From Candidatus Sumerlaeota bacterium (GTDB taxonomy: Bacteria; Sumerlaeota; Sumerlaeia; JADFCT01): a stretch of 5,133 nucleotides of DNA. Of the stretch, positions 1-4,923 are shown piece by piece. The notes below the pieces were generated by a model, which was given only the letters and a program-made list of their open reading frames with translations, did no database searches and was not told the origin of the DNA. The number at the start of each line of letters is the position of its first letter. Within the stretch, counting starts at the first letter, position 1. Location of the stretch: NCBI GenBank assembly GCA_017161665.1, contig JADFCT010000267.1, forward strand, positions 1 to 5,133, in the 5' to 3' direction. The position numbers and the translations under genes were made by a program.

Positions 1-150
1 TTTCCCTAACTTCGCCAAATTGAGGATCGCGGTTGTGACGTTTGCGCCATATTCTTATTGACCGGCGCGGAGGGGGGCTCCTACCTTCCATATCGCGCGT
101 CTATGTGGCTGAATTGCGTTAAATAACAACCGAAGAGTACCTGGCGTTTA
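1..150. other. Leader upstream of thiF, no gene seen
   Basis: No convincing reading frame lies here. A TTGACC at 58-63 resembles a -35 box, but the sequence about 18 bases downstream (TACCTT, 82-87) is a poor -10, so I do not call a promoter with confidence. A purine-rich GAAGAG at 132-137 sits 13 bases before the thiF start, rather far for a ribosome binding site. The hallmarks of a TPP riboswitch (a CTGAGA block and a downstream ACCTGA-type block) are not found. The leader is cut by the window edge, so control signals further upstream cannot be judged. Confidence 0.5.
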
Positions 151-1023
151 ATGGACAAACCGAACGACCGCCCGATTATATCCGATTCGAGCGAGAACAT
201 CACGATTCAATTGAATGAAAAACGGCTAGCCATCCCGCGGGGATCAACGGTGTTCACTGTCCGCGATCACTCTAAATCCGACGCGGATGTCCTGATCCTG
301 AACAGCTGTCCCCTCACCGAGGATGTGGTCCTGGAGGAGGGGGATGCGCTGGTTCTGATTAAGCGCGGAGAGGCGCCGTCGCCAGAGGAATTGGAATCAT
401 TGATTACGGCGCGCCATGGTCGTGGCGTTTATGAGAAACTCAAAGGCGCCCGGGTGGGGATCGCCGGTTGCGGCGGGCTGGGCAGCACCGTGGCCGTGGC
501 GCTGGCGCGCATCGGAGTGGGGGAGTTGCTTCTCGTTGATTTTGACGTGGTCGAGCCGAGCAACATCAACCGCCAGCAATTCTTTCTCGATCAGATCGGC
601 GAACGCAAAGTGGAGGCCCTGACGGCGAATCTGGCCCGAATCAATCCGTTGGTCCGATTAACCCCGATCCATGAGCGGTTGACCCGGTCATCGATCCCCC
701 GGGTGTTCGCCCATTGTGACGTGATCGCTGAGTGCTTTGATGATCCGCGCATGAAGCAGGCCATCACGTTGGCGGCGCGCAAGGAACTGAGCCACATTCC
801 CCTGGTGACCGTCTCCGGGATCGCCGGGTATGGACCTTCGGACGCGATTCGGATCCGGCGCGTGTTCGATAATGTTTATTTGATTGGCGACGGAGAAAGT
901 GGCGTGCGCCCGGGCGTGGGATTGTTAGCCCCGCGGGTGGCCGTGGCGGCCGGACATCAGGCGAATGTGATTGTTCGCTTGATCCTGGAGCCGGATCAGG
1001 TTGTATCGGATGATGTGACATGA
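151..1023 (+). CDS. thiF: ThiS adenylyltransferase ThiF with N-terminal ThiS-like domain (family 2 type)
   Basis: An E1-like enzyme (290 aa) expected to activate the C-terminal glycine of ThiS with ATP in the cytoplasm, the first step of sulfur loading for thiazole synthesis. Residues about 16-72 look like a beta-grasp ThiS-like domain without a Gly-Gly tail, followed by a linker (about 73-95) and a Rossmann domain with the nucleotide loop GCGGLG (106-111), the acidic stretch LLVDFDVVEPSNINRQQ (127-143), Lys153 and the ECFDD segment (194-198). This architecture fits the ThiF family 2 of many anaerobes. The only cysteines are 53, 107, 189 and 195. There are no CxxC pairs and no cysteine after 195, so the zinc site and the ThiS-linking cysteine of E. 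coli ThiF are absent. The ATG at 151 has only a weak upstream purine run, but it includes the whole N-terminal domain. The stop overlaps the thiS start by 4 bases. MoeB or HesA-like relatives are the alternative, made unlikely by the thiS-thiG-thiH context. Confidence 0.92.
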   Translation: MDKPNDRPIISDSSENITIQLNEKRLAIPRGSTVFTVRDHSKSDADVLILNSCPLTEDVVLEEGDALVLIKRGEAPSPEELESLITARHGRGVYEKLKGARVGIAGCGGLGSTVAVALARIGVGELLLVDFDVVEPSNINRQQFFLDQIGERKVEALTANLARINPLVRLTPIHERLTRSSIPRVFAHCDVIAECFDDPRMKQAITLAARKELSHIPLVTVSGIAGYGPSDAIRIRRVFDNVYLIGDGESGVRPGVGLLAPRVAVAAGHQANVIVRLILEPDQVVSDDVT

Positions 1024-1223
1024 TGATTAACGTGAATGGGAAACCACAGGACATGATGGACGGCGCCTCCATACAGGATGTCTTGGCGGCTATGGGCGTG
1101 GATCGTAGCCATCTGGTGATCGAACACAATGGCGTGGTCCTGGAGCCGGAAGCCGATTATGCGGCCATTTCGGTGGCTGAAAGCGACACGCTGGAGATCA
1201 TACGGTTTGTCGGCGGGGGATGA
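1020..1223 (+). CDS. thiS: Sulfur carrier protein ThiS
   Basis: A small ubiquitin-like carrier (67 aa, usual length for the family) whose C-terminal glycine is adenylylated by ThiF and converted to a thiocarboxylate that gives sulfur to ThiG. The protein ends FVGGG, carrying the required terminal Gly-Gly, and the body (INVNGKP near the start, a short helix ASIQDVLAAMGV, then LVIEHNGVVL and DTLEIIRFVGGG) follows the ThiS pattern strand by strand. There is no cysteine, as is common for ThiS. Two ATG codons in a row (1020 and 1023) could each start it. The first overlaps the thiF stop as ATGA, suggesting translational coupling. It is encoded separately from the ThiS-like domain fused to ThiF, so only this copy can carry sulfur. 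A MoaD-like carrier is the alternative, but the neighbours decide for ThiS. Confidence 0.95.
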   Translation: MMINVNGKPQDMMDGASIQDVLAAMGVDRSHLVIEHNGVVLEPEADYAAISVAESDTLEIIRFVGGG

Positions 1224-1262
1224 GAGGCGCCCCGTTCTGTCGAAAAATGGCTCTGCTTCCAG

Positions 1263-1312
1263 CTGCGTCTCTACGGTAAAAGTGAGAAAAACCTTATACC
1301 CAAGAGACGCAG
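1263..1312. repeat. Long imperfect inverted repeat (hairpin A) 39 bases after thiS
   Basis: CTGCGTCTCT (1263-1272) is exactly complementary to AGAGACGCAG (1303-1312). Inside these arms, past a 2x2 internal loop, 1275-1278 pairs with 1297-1300, and after a single A-A mismatch 1280-1282 pairs with 1293-1295, leaving a 10-base loop. That gives 17 Watson-Crick pairs. No run of T follows, so it is not a standard intrinsic terminator. It could protect the 3' end of a thiFS message, or be a mobile palindromic repeat. Function is unknown. Confidence 0.75.
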
Positions 1313-1388
1313 ATAATGTGAAGGTCGCGCAGACTAATGAGTTTCCTATGGCCTAAAAAAGGGACACAACAAATAATGAAAATGACGC

Positions 1389-1485
1389 CGAGGCGGGACG
1401 CGATTGATGTTTCATAATGCCAAGGCGCGGCGACGCAAAGTACAACGAGGCGGGACACGTGGTTTCGATGTAAACATTAAGGCGC
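1389..1485. repeat. Diverged direct repeat pair, 57-base offset
   Basis: CGAGGCGGGAC occurs exactly at 1389-1399 and again at 1446-1456, and AAGGCGC at 1422-1428 and again at 1479-1485. Both pairs are offset by 57 bases, as expected of an old tandem duplication. The bases between these anchors match no better than chance without gaps, so the duplication is only suggested. The GACGCAAAG (1432-1440) and GGCGCAAAG (1481-1489) words resemble an intergenic repeat family I associate with several environmental phyla. Confidence 0.45.
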
Positions 1486-1550
1486 AAAGCAAACCGGGGT
1501 GCGGCGTCGCTGTCCGATAAGGCCCGCGCCCCAGGATTCGAACATCAGCA

Positions 1551-1617
1551 AAGCCCCGAAGGCGGCGACAGATACCAGCCCAGGGTGGAGCGACCGATAG
1601 GGAGCGGAGCCCTGGGT
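1551..1617. repeat. Palindromic intergenic element with CCCAGGG/CCCTGGG arms
   Basis: The arms CCCAGGG (1579-1585) and CCCTGGG (1610-1616) are perfect inverted repeats around a 24-base purine-rich loop in which GGAGCG appears twice (1587-1592 and 1601-1606). A G-T pair (1578 and 1617) could extend the stem outwards. A small GCC/GGC stem with CCGAA between (1553-1563) lies just upstream. This arrangement resembles a family of scattered intergenic repeats that I recall from Planctomycetes, Verrucomicrobia and similar genomes. That resemblance is from memory and not tested here. Confidence 0.55.
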
Positions 1618-1626
1618 CTGACGAAT

Positions 1627-1705
1627 AGCGACTAAGGCGCCGGCGCGTTTTTTGCCGCGCAGCGCGCAAAAAGCGTGACGGCGCCGAAGCGCTCCGCCAG
1701 CGACT
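1627..1705. repeat. Strong long hairpin (hairpin B) with flanking 7-base direct repeats
   Basis: Arms 1636-1655 and 1666-1685 pair at 19 of 20 positions (17 Watson-Crick, two G-T, one G-A mismatch), closing a 10-base loop. Beyond a two-base mismatch, 1627-1633 pairs with 1688-1693 with one bulged A, adding six pairs. Part of the 3' arm can instead form a smaller hairpin with 1689-1699. The word AGCGACT occurs at 1627-1633 and again at 1699-1705, flanking the main stem. No T-tract follows the stem. It ends 46 bases before the thiG start, so if transcribed it would be a bulky structure in the thiG leader. It is probably a mobile palindromic repeat of REP or MITE type; a regulatory role is possible but unproven. 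Confidence 0.75.
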
Positions 1706-1727
1706 CAATATTTCCGAACGCAAAAAC

Positions 1728-1731
1728 AGGA
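1728..1731 (+). promoter_or_regulatory. Ribosome binding site that sets the thiG start
   Basis: AGGA at 1728-1731 lies 8 bases before the ATG at 1740, an ideal distance. It overlaps the in-frame ATG at 1731, which would then have no binding site of its own. The protein beginning at 1740 (MNDLIIDGV) also fits the usual ThiG N-terminus better than the three-residue longer form. Confidence 0.65.
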
Positions 1732-1739
1732 TGATAACG

Positions 1740-2525
1740 ATGAACGATTTGATCATAGATGGCGTGACGCTGAAATCCCGGCTCTTTGTGGGAACGGGCA
1801 AATTCCCTTCGCCACAGATCATGGCTCGGGCCATTGATGTGTCCCAGACGGAATTGGTGACGGTCGCGTTGCGCCGGGTGGATTTAAACAATCCCAACGA
1901 CAACACGCTGTCGGCGTTGGATTTTACGAAATATCGGCTCTTGCCCAATACGTCCGGCGCCCGCGACGCCGCCGAGGCTGTGCGGCTGGCCAAAATCGCC
2001 CGGGCCGCCTGTCGGACTAATTGGGTGAAACTCGAAGTGACGCCCGATCCGAATTATCTCCTGCCCGATCCGGTGGAAACGCTCAAGGCCGCCGAGGAAC
2101 TCATCAAGGATGGCTTCGTCGTGCTGCCGTATATCAACGCCGATCCCATTCTGGCGCGCCGTCTCGAAGACGCCGGTTGCGCCACGGTGATGCCGTTGGC
2201 CGCGCCGATCGGCTCCAACCGCGGCATTCGAACCGCCGATCAACTGGCGATCATCATTGAACAGGCGGGGGTGCCAGTGGTGGTGGACGCGGGGCTGGGG
2301 ATGCCGTCCCACGCCGCCGAAGCCATCGAAATGGGGGCCGACGCTGTGCTGGTCAATACGGCCATTGCCATTGCCGATGATCCGGTCCGGATGGCCGAGG
2401 CCTTCCGGCTTGCCGTCGAGGCCGCTGTTCTGGCGCGCGAAGCCGGCCCCGGCGGCGAAAGCCGTCTGGCCCGGGCGTCCAGCCCGGTCACCGGTTTCCT
2501 GACGGACGAGGTGGCGTCATCGTGA
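1740..2525 (+). CDS. thiG: Thiazole synthase ThiG
   Basis: A cytoplasmic TIM-barrel enzyme (261 aa, typical length) that builds thiazole phosphate from deoxyxylulose 5-phosphate, dehydroglycine and the thiocarboxylate of ThiS. Seen in the sequence: the N-terminal RLFVGTGKF (14-22), VALRRVDLN (42-50), LLPNTSGARDAAEAV (67-81), the Schiff-base lysine in WVKLEV (Lys97), VLPYINADP (128-136), the phosphate-binding PIGSNRGI (156-163), VVVDAGLGMPSHAAEAIEMGADAVLVNTAIA (180-210) and the C-terminal SSPVTGFL (247-254). The SNRG variant and the C-terminal tail are closer to the E. coli form than to the SGLG form of many others. The start at 1740 is chosen for its ribosome binding site. The stop overlaps the thiH start as GTGA, so the two are probably translated together, consistent with the known ThiG-ThiH complex of E. 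coli. It is parted from thiS by a repeat-filled gap. Confidence 0.96.
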   Translation: MNDLIIDGVTLKSRLFVGTGKFPSPQIMARAIDVSQTELVTVALRRVDLNNPNDNTLSALDFTKYRLLPNTSGARDAAEAVRLAKIARAACRTNWVKLEVTPDPNYLLPDPVETLKAAEELIKDGFVVLPYINADPILARRLEDAGCATVMPLAAPIGSNRGIRTADQLAIIIEQAGVPVVVDAGLGMPSHAAEAIEMGADAVLVNTAIAIADDPVRMAEAFRLAVEAAVLAREAGPGGESRLARASSPVTGFLTDEVASS

Positions 2526-3643
2526 CCTTTCTTGATAAACTCCAGCAACTGGATTTCAGCGCCATCCGCCGGGCGCTGGAGGCCGTGACGCCCGACGATG
2601 TGCAACGGGCCCTGACCCGAGAACGCCCGGACGAGGGAGACATTATTGCTCTGCTGTCGCCCGCAGCGGACGGATGTATCGAGCAACTCGCGCGTCGCTC
2701 CGCCCACATCACGGAACGTCGGTTCGGCAAGGTGATCCAACTGTATGCGCCCTTGTATTTGTCGAATGAATGCGTCAACAAATGCGCGTATTGTGGCTTT
2801 TCTCATGAATTAGACGTGGAACGACGGACGCTGACCGTCGCCGAGGCGATGAAGGAAGCCGACGCCATCCACGACGAGGGATTCCGTCATATCCTCCTGG
2901 TGGGAGGCGAGGATCGCCGCTATCTCAGCATCCCCTATCTGCTGGACGTTGTCCAGGGGCTGCGCCGCCGGTTCGATTCGATTTCCATCGAGATACAGCC
3001 CATGTCCACCGAGGAGTACGCCGCACTGGCCGCGGCGGGCGTCGATGGCCTGACGCTCTACCAGGAACTTTATGACCGGGAGCGTTACGCCCACTATCAC
3101 CTCGCCGGCCCCAAGCGCCATTACGACAAGCGGATTTTGGCCATGGAAAACGGCGGCGAAGCCGGCTTCCGTTCCCTCGGAATTGGCGTGTTGCTGGGAT
3201 TGTCGGACTGGCGATTTGAGGCGGTTATTACCGCCTATCACGCCCGCTTTCTCATGCGGAAATTCTGGAAGAGCCGGATCGCCATCTCCTTCCCCCGCAT
3301 CCTGGAATCGGCCCATCACTTCGCGCCGGAGTTCAAAGTCTCCCAGCGCGATCTGGCCCACATGCTCTTCGTCATGCGGCTGATGGCGCCGGACGCCGAA
3401 CTGGTCCTTTCCACGCGGGAATCCGCCGCCTTCCGCGACAACATGATCGGCCTGGGCGTGACCCGCATGAGCGCCGGCAGCAAGACCGATCCCGGCGGCT
3501 ATACGGCCGACGGCAGCGGGCGGCAGTTCGATATCGAGGACAGCCGCGCCCCCGCCCAGGTCGCCCAAGCCATCGAGGCCCGGGGAATGGAGCCGGTGTG
3601 GAAAGACTTCGACCGCGAATTCATCGTTCGCTCTTCGTCATAA
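2522..3643 (+). CDS. thiH: Radical SAM tyrosine lyase ThiH (2-iminoacetate synthase)
   Basis: It cleaves tyrosine with S-adenosylmethionine and a 4Fe-4S cluster, giving dehydroglycine (2-iminoacetate) for ThiG and p-cresol as by-product. At 373 aa it matches the family length. The cluster motif CVNKCAYC has cysteines at 84, 88 and 91, almost the same positions as in E. coli. Other ThiH landmarks are APLYLSNECVN (76-86), HILLVGGE (123-130), TLYQELYDRERYAHYHLAG (178-196), the SAM-barrel segment GIGVLLGLSDWRFEA (220-234), SFPRI (256-260), LSTRESAAFRD (296-306), SKTDPGGY (320-327) and the C-terminal EPVWKDFD (357-364). The GTG start has GAGGTG at 2508-2513 in front, 8 bases away, and shares four bases with the thiG stop. 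ThiH is oxygen-sensitive, which suggests anaerobic or microaerobic growth; aerobes often use the oxidase ThiO. The related CofH, HydG and NosL enzymes are excluded by the close ThiH match and context. Confidence 0.96.
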   Translation: MTFLDKLQQLDFSAIRRALEAVTPDDVQRALTRERPDEGDIIALLSPAADGCIEQLARRSAHITERRFGKVIQLYAPLYLSNECVNKCAYCGFSHELDVERRTLTVAEAMKEADAIHDEGFRHILLVGGEDRRYLSIPYLLDVVQGLRRRFDSISIEIQPMSTEEYAALAAAGVDGLTLYQELYDRERYAHYHLAGPKRHYDKRILAMENGGEAGFRSLGIGVLLGLSDWRFEAVITAYHARFLMRKFWKSRIAISFPRILESAHHFAPEFKVSQRDLAHMLFVMRLMAPDAELVLSTRESAAFRDNMIGLGVTRMSAGSKTDPGGYTADGSGRQFDIEDSRAPAQVAQAIEARGMEPVWKDFDREFIVRSSS

Positions 3644-3644
3644 C

Positions 3645-3681
3645 CGCCAATGGACGCGAATCAGCGCGAATATGCTCGAAA
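3645..3681. repeat. Degenerate tandem array of CGCGAAT, 10-base period
   Basis: Starting two bases after the thiH stop codon, CGCCAAT (3645), CGCGAAT (3655), CGCGAAT (3665) and CTCGAAA (3675) recur every 10 bases, about one helical turn. The inner two units are identical and the outer ones decay. Another CGCGAAT lies inside the end of thiH at 3614-3620, 41 bases before the second unit, possibly by chance. The pattern resembles a widespread intergenic repeat of GCGAATGGACGCGAAT type known to me from many environmental genomes. Its role is unknown. Confidence 0.6.
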
Positions 3682-3687
3682 AAGCCT

Positions 3688-3706
3688 TGACGACCGCCCA
3701 TCGTCA
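3688..3706. repeat. Small hairpin between thiH and ribD
   Basis: TGACGA (3688-3693) and TCGTCA (3701-3706) are perfect inverted repeats with a 7-base loop; a T-G pair could extend the stem by one. No T-tract follows, so it is a weak candidate for a terminator. It lies 50 bases before the ribD start and may be part of the same intergenic repeat debris. Confidence 0.35.
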
Positions 3707-3756
3707 GCCGCATTCAGTCAGCCAACGCCAAAAAACTTCTTGAACGGGCGCAGAAT

Positions 3757-4923
3757 ATGACGCCGTCATTTTCCGATGACGAACGATTTATGCGAATGGC
3801 TCTGGAACTGGCCGCCCAGGCCCGCGGGCGGACGTGGCCTAATCCGGCGGTGGGCGCCGTGATCGTTCGTGATGGACGGGTCATCGGCCGGGGATTTCAT
3901 CATCGGGCCGGGGCGCCCCATGCGGAAATCGAGGCGCTACGCGATGCCACGGAATCCGTCCGGGGCGCGACGATCTATGTGACCCTGGAGCCATGTTCCC
4001 ATCATGGCCGTACGCCGCCGTGCGCGGAGGCCCTCGTGAACGCGGGGCTGGGGCGGGTGGTCGTGGCCGTGGGCGATCCCAACCCCAAGGTCTCGGGCCG
4101 GGGGATGGCCCTGATCGAGGCTGCGGGCATGGCGACGCGAATTGGCGTTTGTCGGGATGACGCCATCGCCCTCAACGAAGGATTTATGCAATTCCATCTG
4201 ACCGGTCGTCCCCTGGTGATCTGTAAATACGCCATGACGCTGGACGGACAGATCGCCGCCTCGACGGGTGATTCGAAATGGATCACCAATGCGGACTCAC
4301 GGCGCCATGTTCATGAACTGCGTCAGCAGGCGGACGCGGTTCTGGCCGGCATTGGCACGGTGCGGGCCGACAATCCGTCCCTCAATGTCCGCCTGCCCGG
4401 TTACAACGGCCCGCAACCGATTCGCGTCATCGCCGATGCCCGGCTGGAAACGCCGCTGGACGCGAAGTGCGCCGATCCCGCCACGGGTGGGGCCACCTGG
4501 TTCCTCGTAACCCGCGCCGCGCCGTCCGACCGCGTGAAAGCCCACGAAGCGCTGGGGCGAACCGTCCTCGTGATCGAGAATCCCGATGGCGAGACGACCG
4601 GTCCGGTCCGGATTCACCTCCCCACCGCCATCCGCCGCCTGGGCGCCGAAGGGATTCAATCCCTTTTTGTCGAAGGGGGCGCGCACATTCATGGTTCGCT
4701 CATTGGCGCGGAATGCTACGATCGCCTGATCGTCTTCATTGCGCCGAAAATCATCGGGGCGCGCATCCCGGGGGGACGCCCCCCCATCGCCGGTTGGGGT
4801 CAGGATCTCATGGGGCAGGCCGCCGTCCTTCATGAAATCCGAATTCAACGATTCGGCGATGATGTCTGTATTCAGGGCGACCGTCTGCCGTGGGACGCGC
4901 GTTTTGGAAAAATACAGGCGTAA
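3757..4923 (+). CDS. ribD: Bifunctional riboflavin deaminase/reductase RibD
   Basis: It performs two steps of riboflavin synthesis: deamination of the diaminopyrimidine ring of the GTP cyclohydrolase II product, then NADPH-dependent reduction of the ribose side chain. The length (388 aa) is usual for the fused enzyme. The N-terminal deaminase (about 8-150) has PNPAVGAVIV (28-37), the zinc ligand and catalytic acid in HAE (His55, Glu57) and EPCSHHGRTPPC (78-89) with ligands Cys80 and Cys89. The C-terminal reductase (about 152-375) shows KYAMTLDGQIA (157-167), SKWITNADSRRHVHELR (173-189), AVLAGIGTVRADNPSL (194-209) and LFVEGGAHIHGSLI (303-316). All key residues are present, so both activities are expected. 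The ATG at 3757 lacks a clear ribosome binding site, but the residues after it (FSDDERFMRMALELA) match the normal RibD start, so I keep it over the ATG codons at 3790 and 3796. It lies 113 bases after thiH in the same direction. No FMN riboswitch is seen. Other rib genes, if clustered, would be downstream of the window. Confidence 0.96.
   Translation: MTPSFSDDERFMRMALELAAQARGRTWPNPAVGAVIVRDGRVIGRGFHHRAGAPHAEIEALRDATESVRGATIYVTLEPCSHHGRTPPCAEALVNAGLGRVVVAVGDPNPKVSGRGMALIEAAGMATRIGVCRDDAIALNEGFMQFHLTGRPLVICKYAMTLDGQIAASTGDSKWITNADSRRHVHELRQQADAVLAGIGTVRADNPSLNVRLPGYNGPQPIRVIADARLETPLDAKCADPATGGATWFLVTRAAPSDRVKAHEALGRTVLVIENPDGETTGPVRIHLPTAIRRLGAEGIQSLFVEGGAHIHGSLIGAECYDRLIVFIAPKIIGARIPGGRPPIAGWGQDLMGQAAVLHEIRIQRFGDDVCIQGDRLPWDARFGKIQA

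Larger units (their letters stand above)
1224..1739. other. Non-coding, repeat-rich gap inside the thi operon
   Basis: This 516-base stretch lies between thiS and thiG, genes that are normally adjacent. I see no credible gene: the open frames crossing it are either extensions of frames antisense to thiG or out-of-frame runs past thiS. It does contain, in order, a long imperfect hairpin (1263-1312), short direct repeats 57 bases apart (1389-1485), a CCCAGGG/CCCTGGG palindromic element (about 1551-1617) and a second, stronger hairpin (1627-1693) flanked by a 7-base direct repeat. No TPP riboswitch and no T-tract terminator is visible. Whether thiFS and thiGH share one transcript cannot be decided from the sequence. 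Confidence 0.75.

Noticed and set aside
58..87. Sigma-70 type promoter for thiF
   Set aside because: TTGACC is a fair -35 box, but the -10 candidate TACCTT is poor, and the promoter consensus of this organism is unknown.
1..150. TPP riboswitch upstream of thiF
   Set aside because: The conserved CTGAGA and ACCTGA-type blocks are not present, either here or in the thiS-thiG gap.
1533..1545. tRNA T-arm-like word (GGATTCGAAC) suggesting a tRNA or tRNA fragment on the minus strand
   Set aside because: The bases beside the loop do not form a proper T stem, and no anticodon arm or acceptor stem can be drawn around it.
1627..1693. Intrinsic terminator at hairpin B
   Set aside because: No T-tract follows the stem on the plus strand; the T-run lies inside the 5' arm.
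1412..1993. 193-codon minus-strand open frame spanning the gap and the start of thiG
   Set aside because: Half of it is antisense to thiG and the rest runs through palindromic repeats; the Arg- and Ser-rich product has no recognisable domain.
2810..3568. 252-codon open frame on the minus strand inside thiH
   Set aside because: It is fully antisense to a well conserved gene; its protein is rich in Gly, Ala and His in the way of GC-rich antisense frames and shows no family motif.
3645..3681. CRISPR array
   Set aside because: Units are 7 bases at 10-base spacing with no long repeats or unique spacers, and no cas gene is near.
3644..3756. FMN riboswitch upstream of ribD
   Set aside because: None of the conserved RFN blocks is recognisable and the gap is mostly repeat-like sequence.
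4297..4848. 183-codon minus-strand open frame inside ribD
   Set aside because: Entirely antisense to the conserved reductase domain, with no motif of its own.
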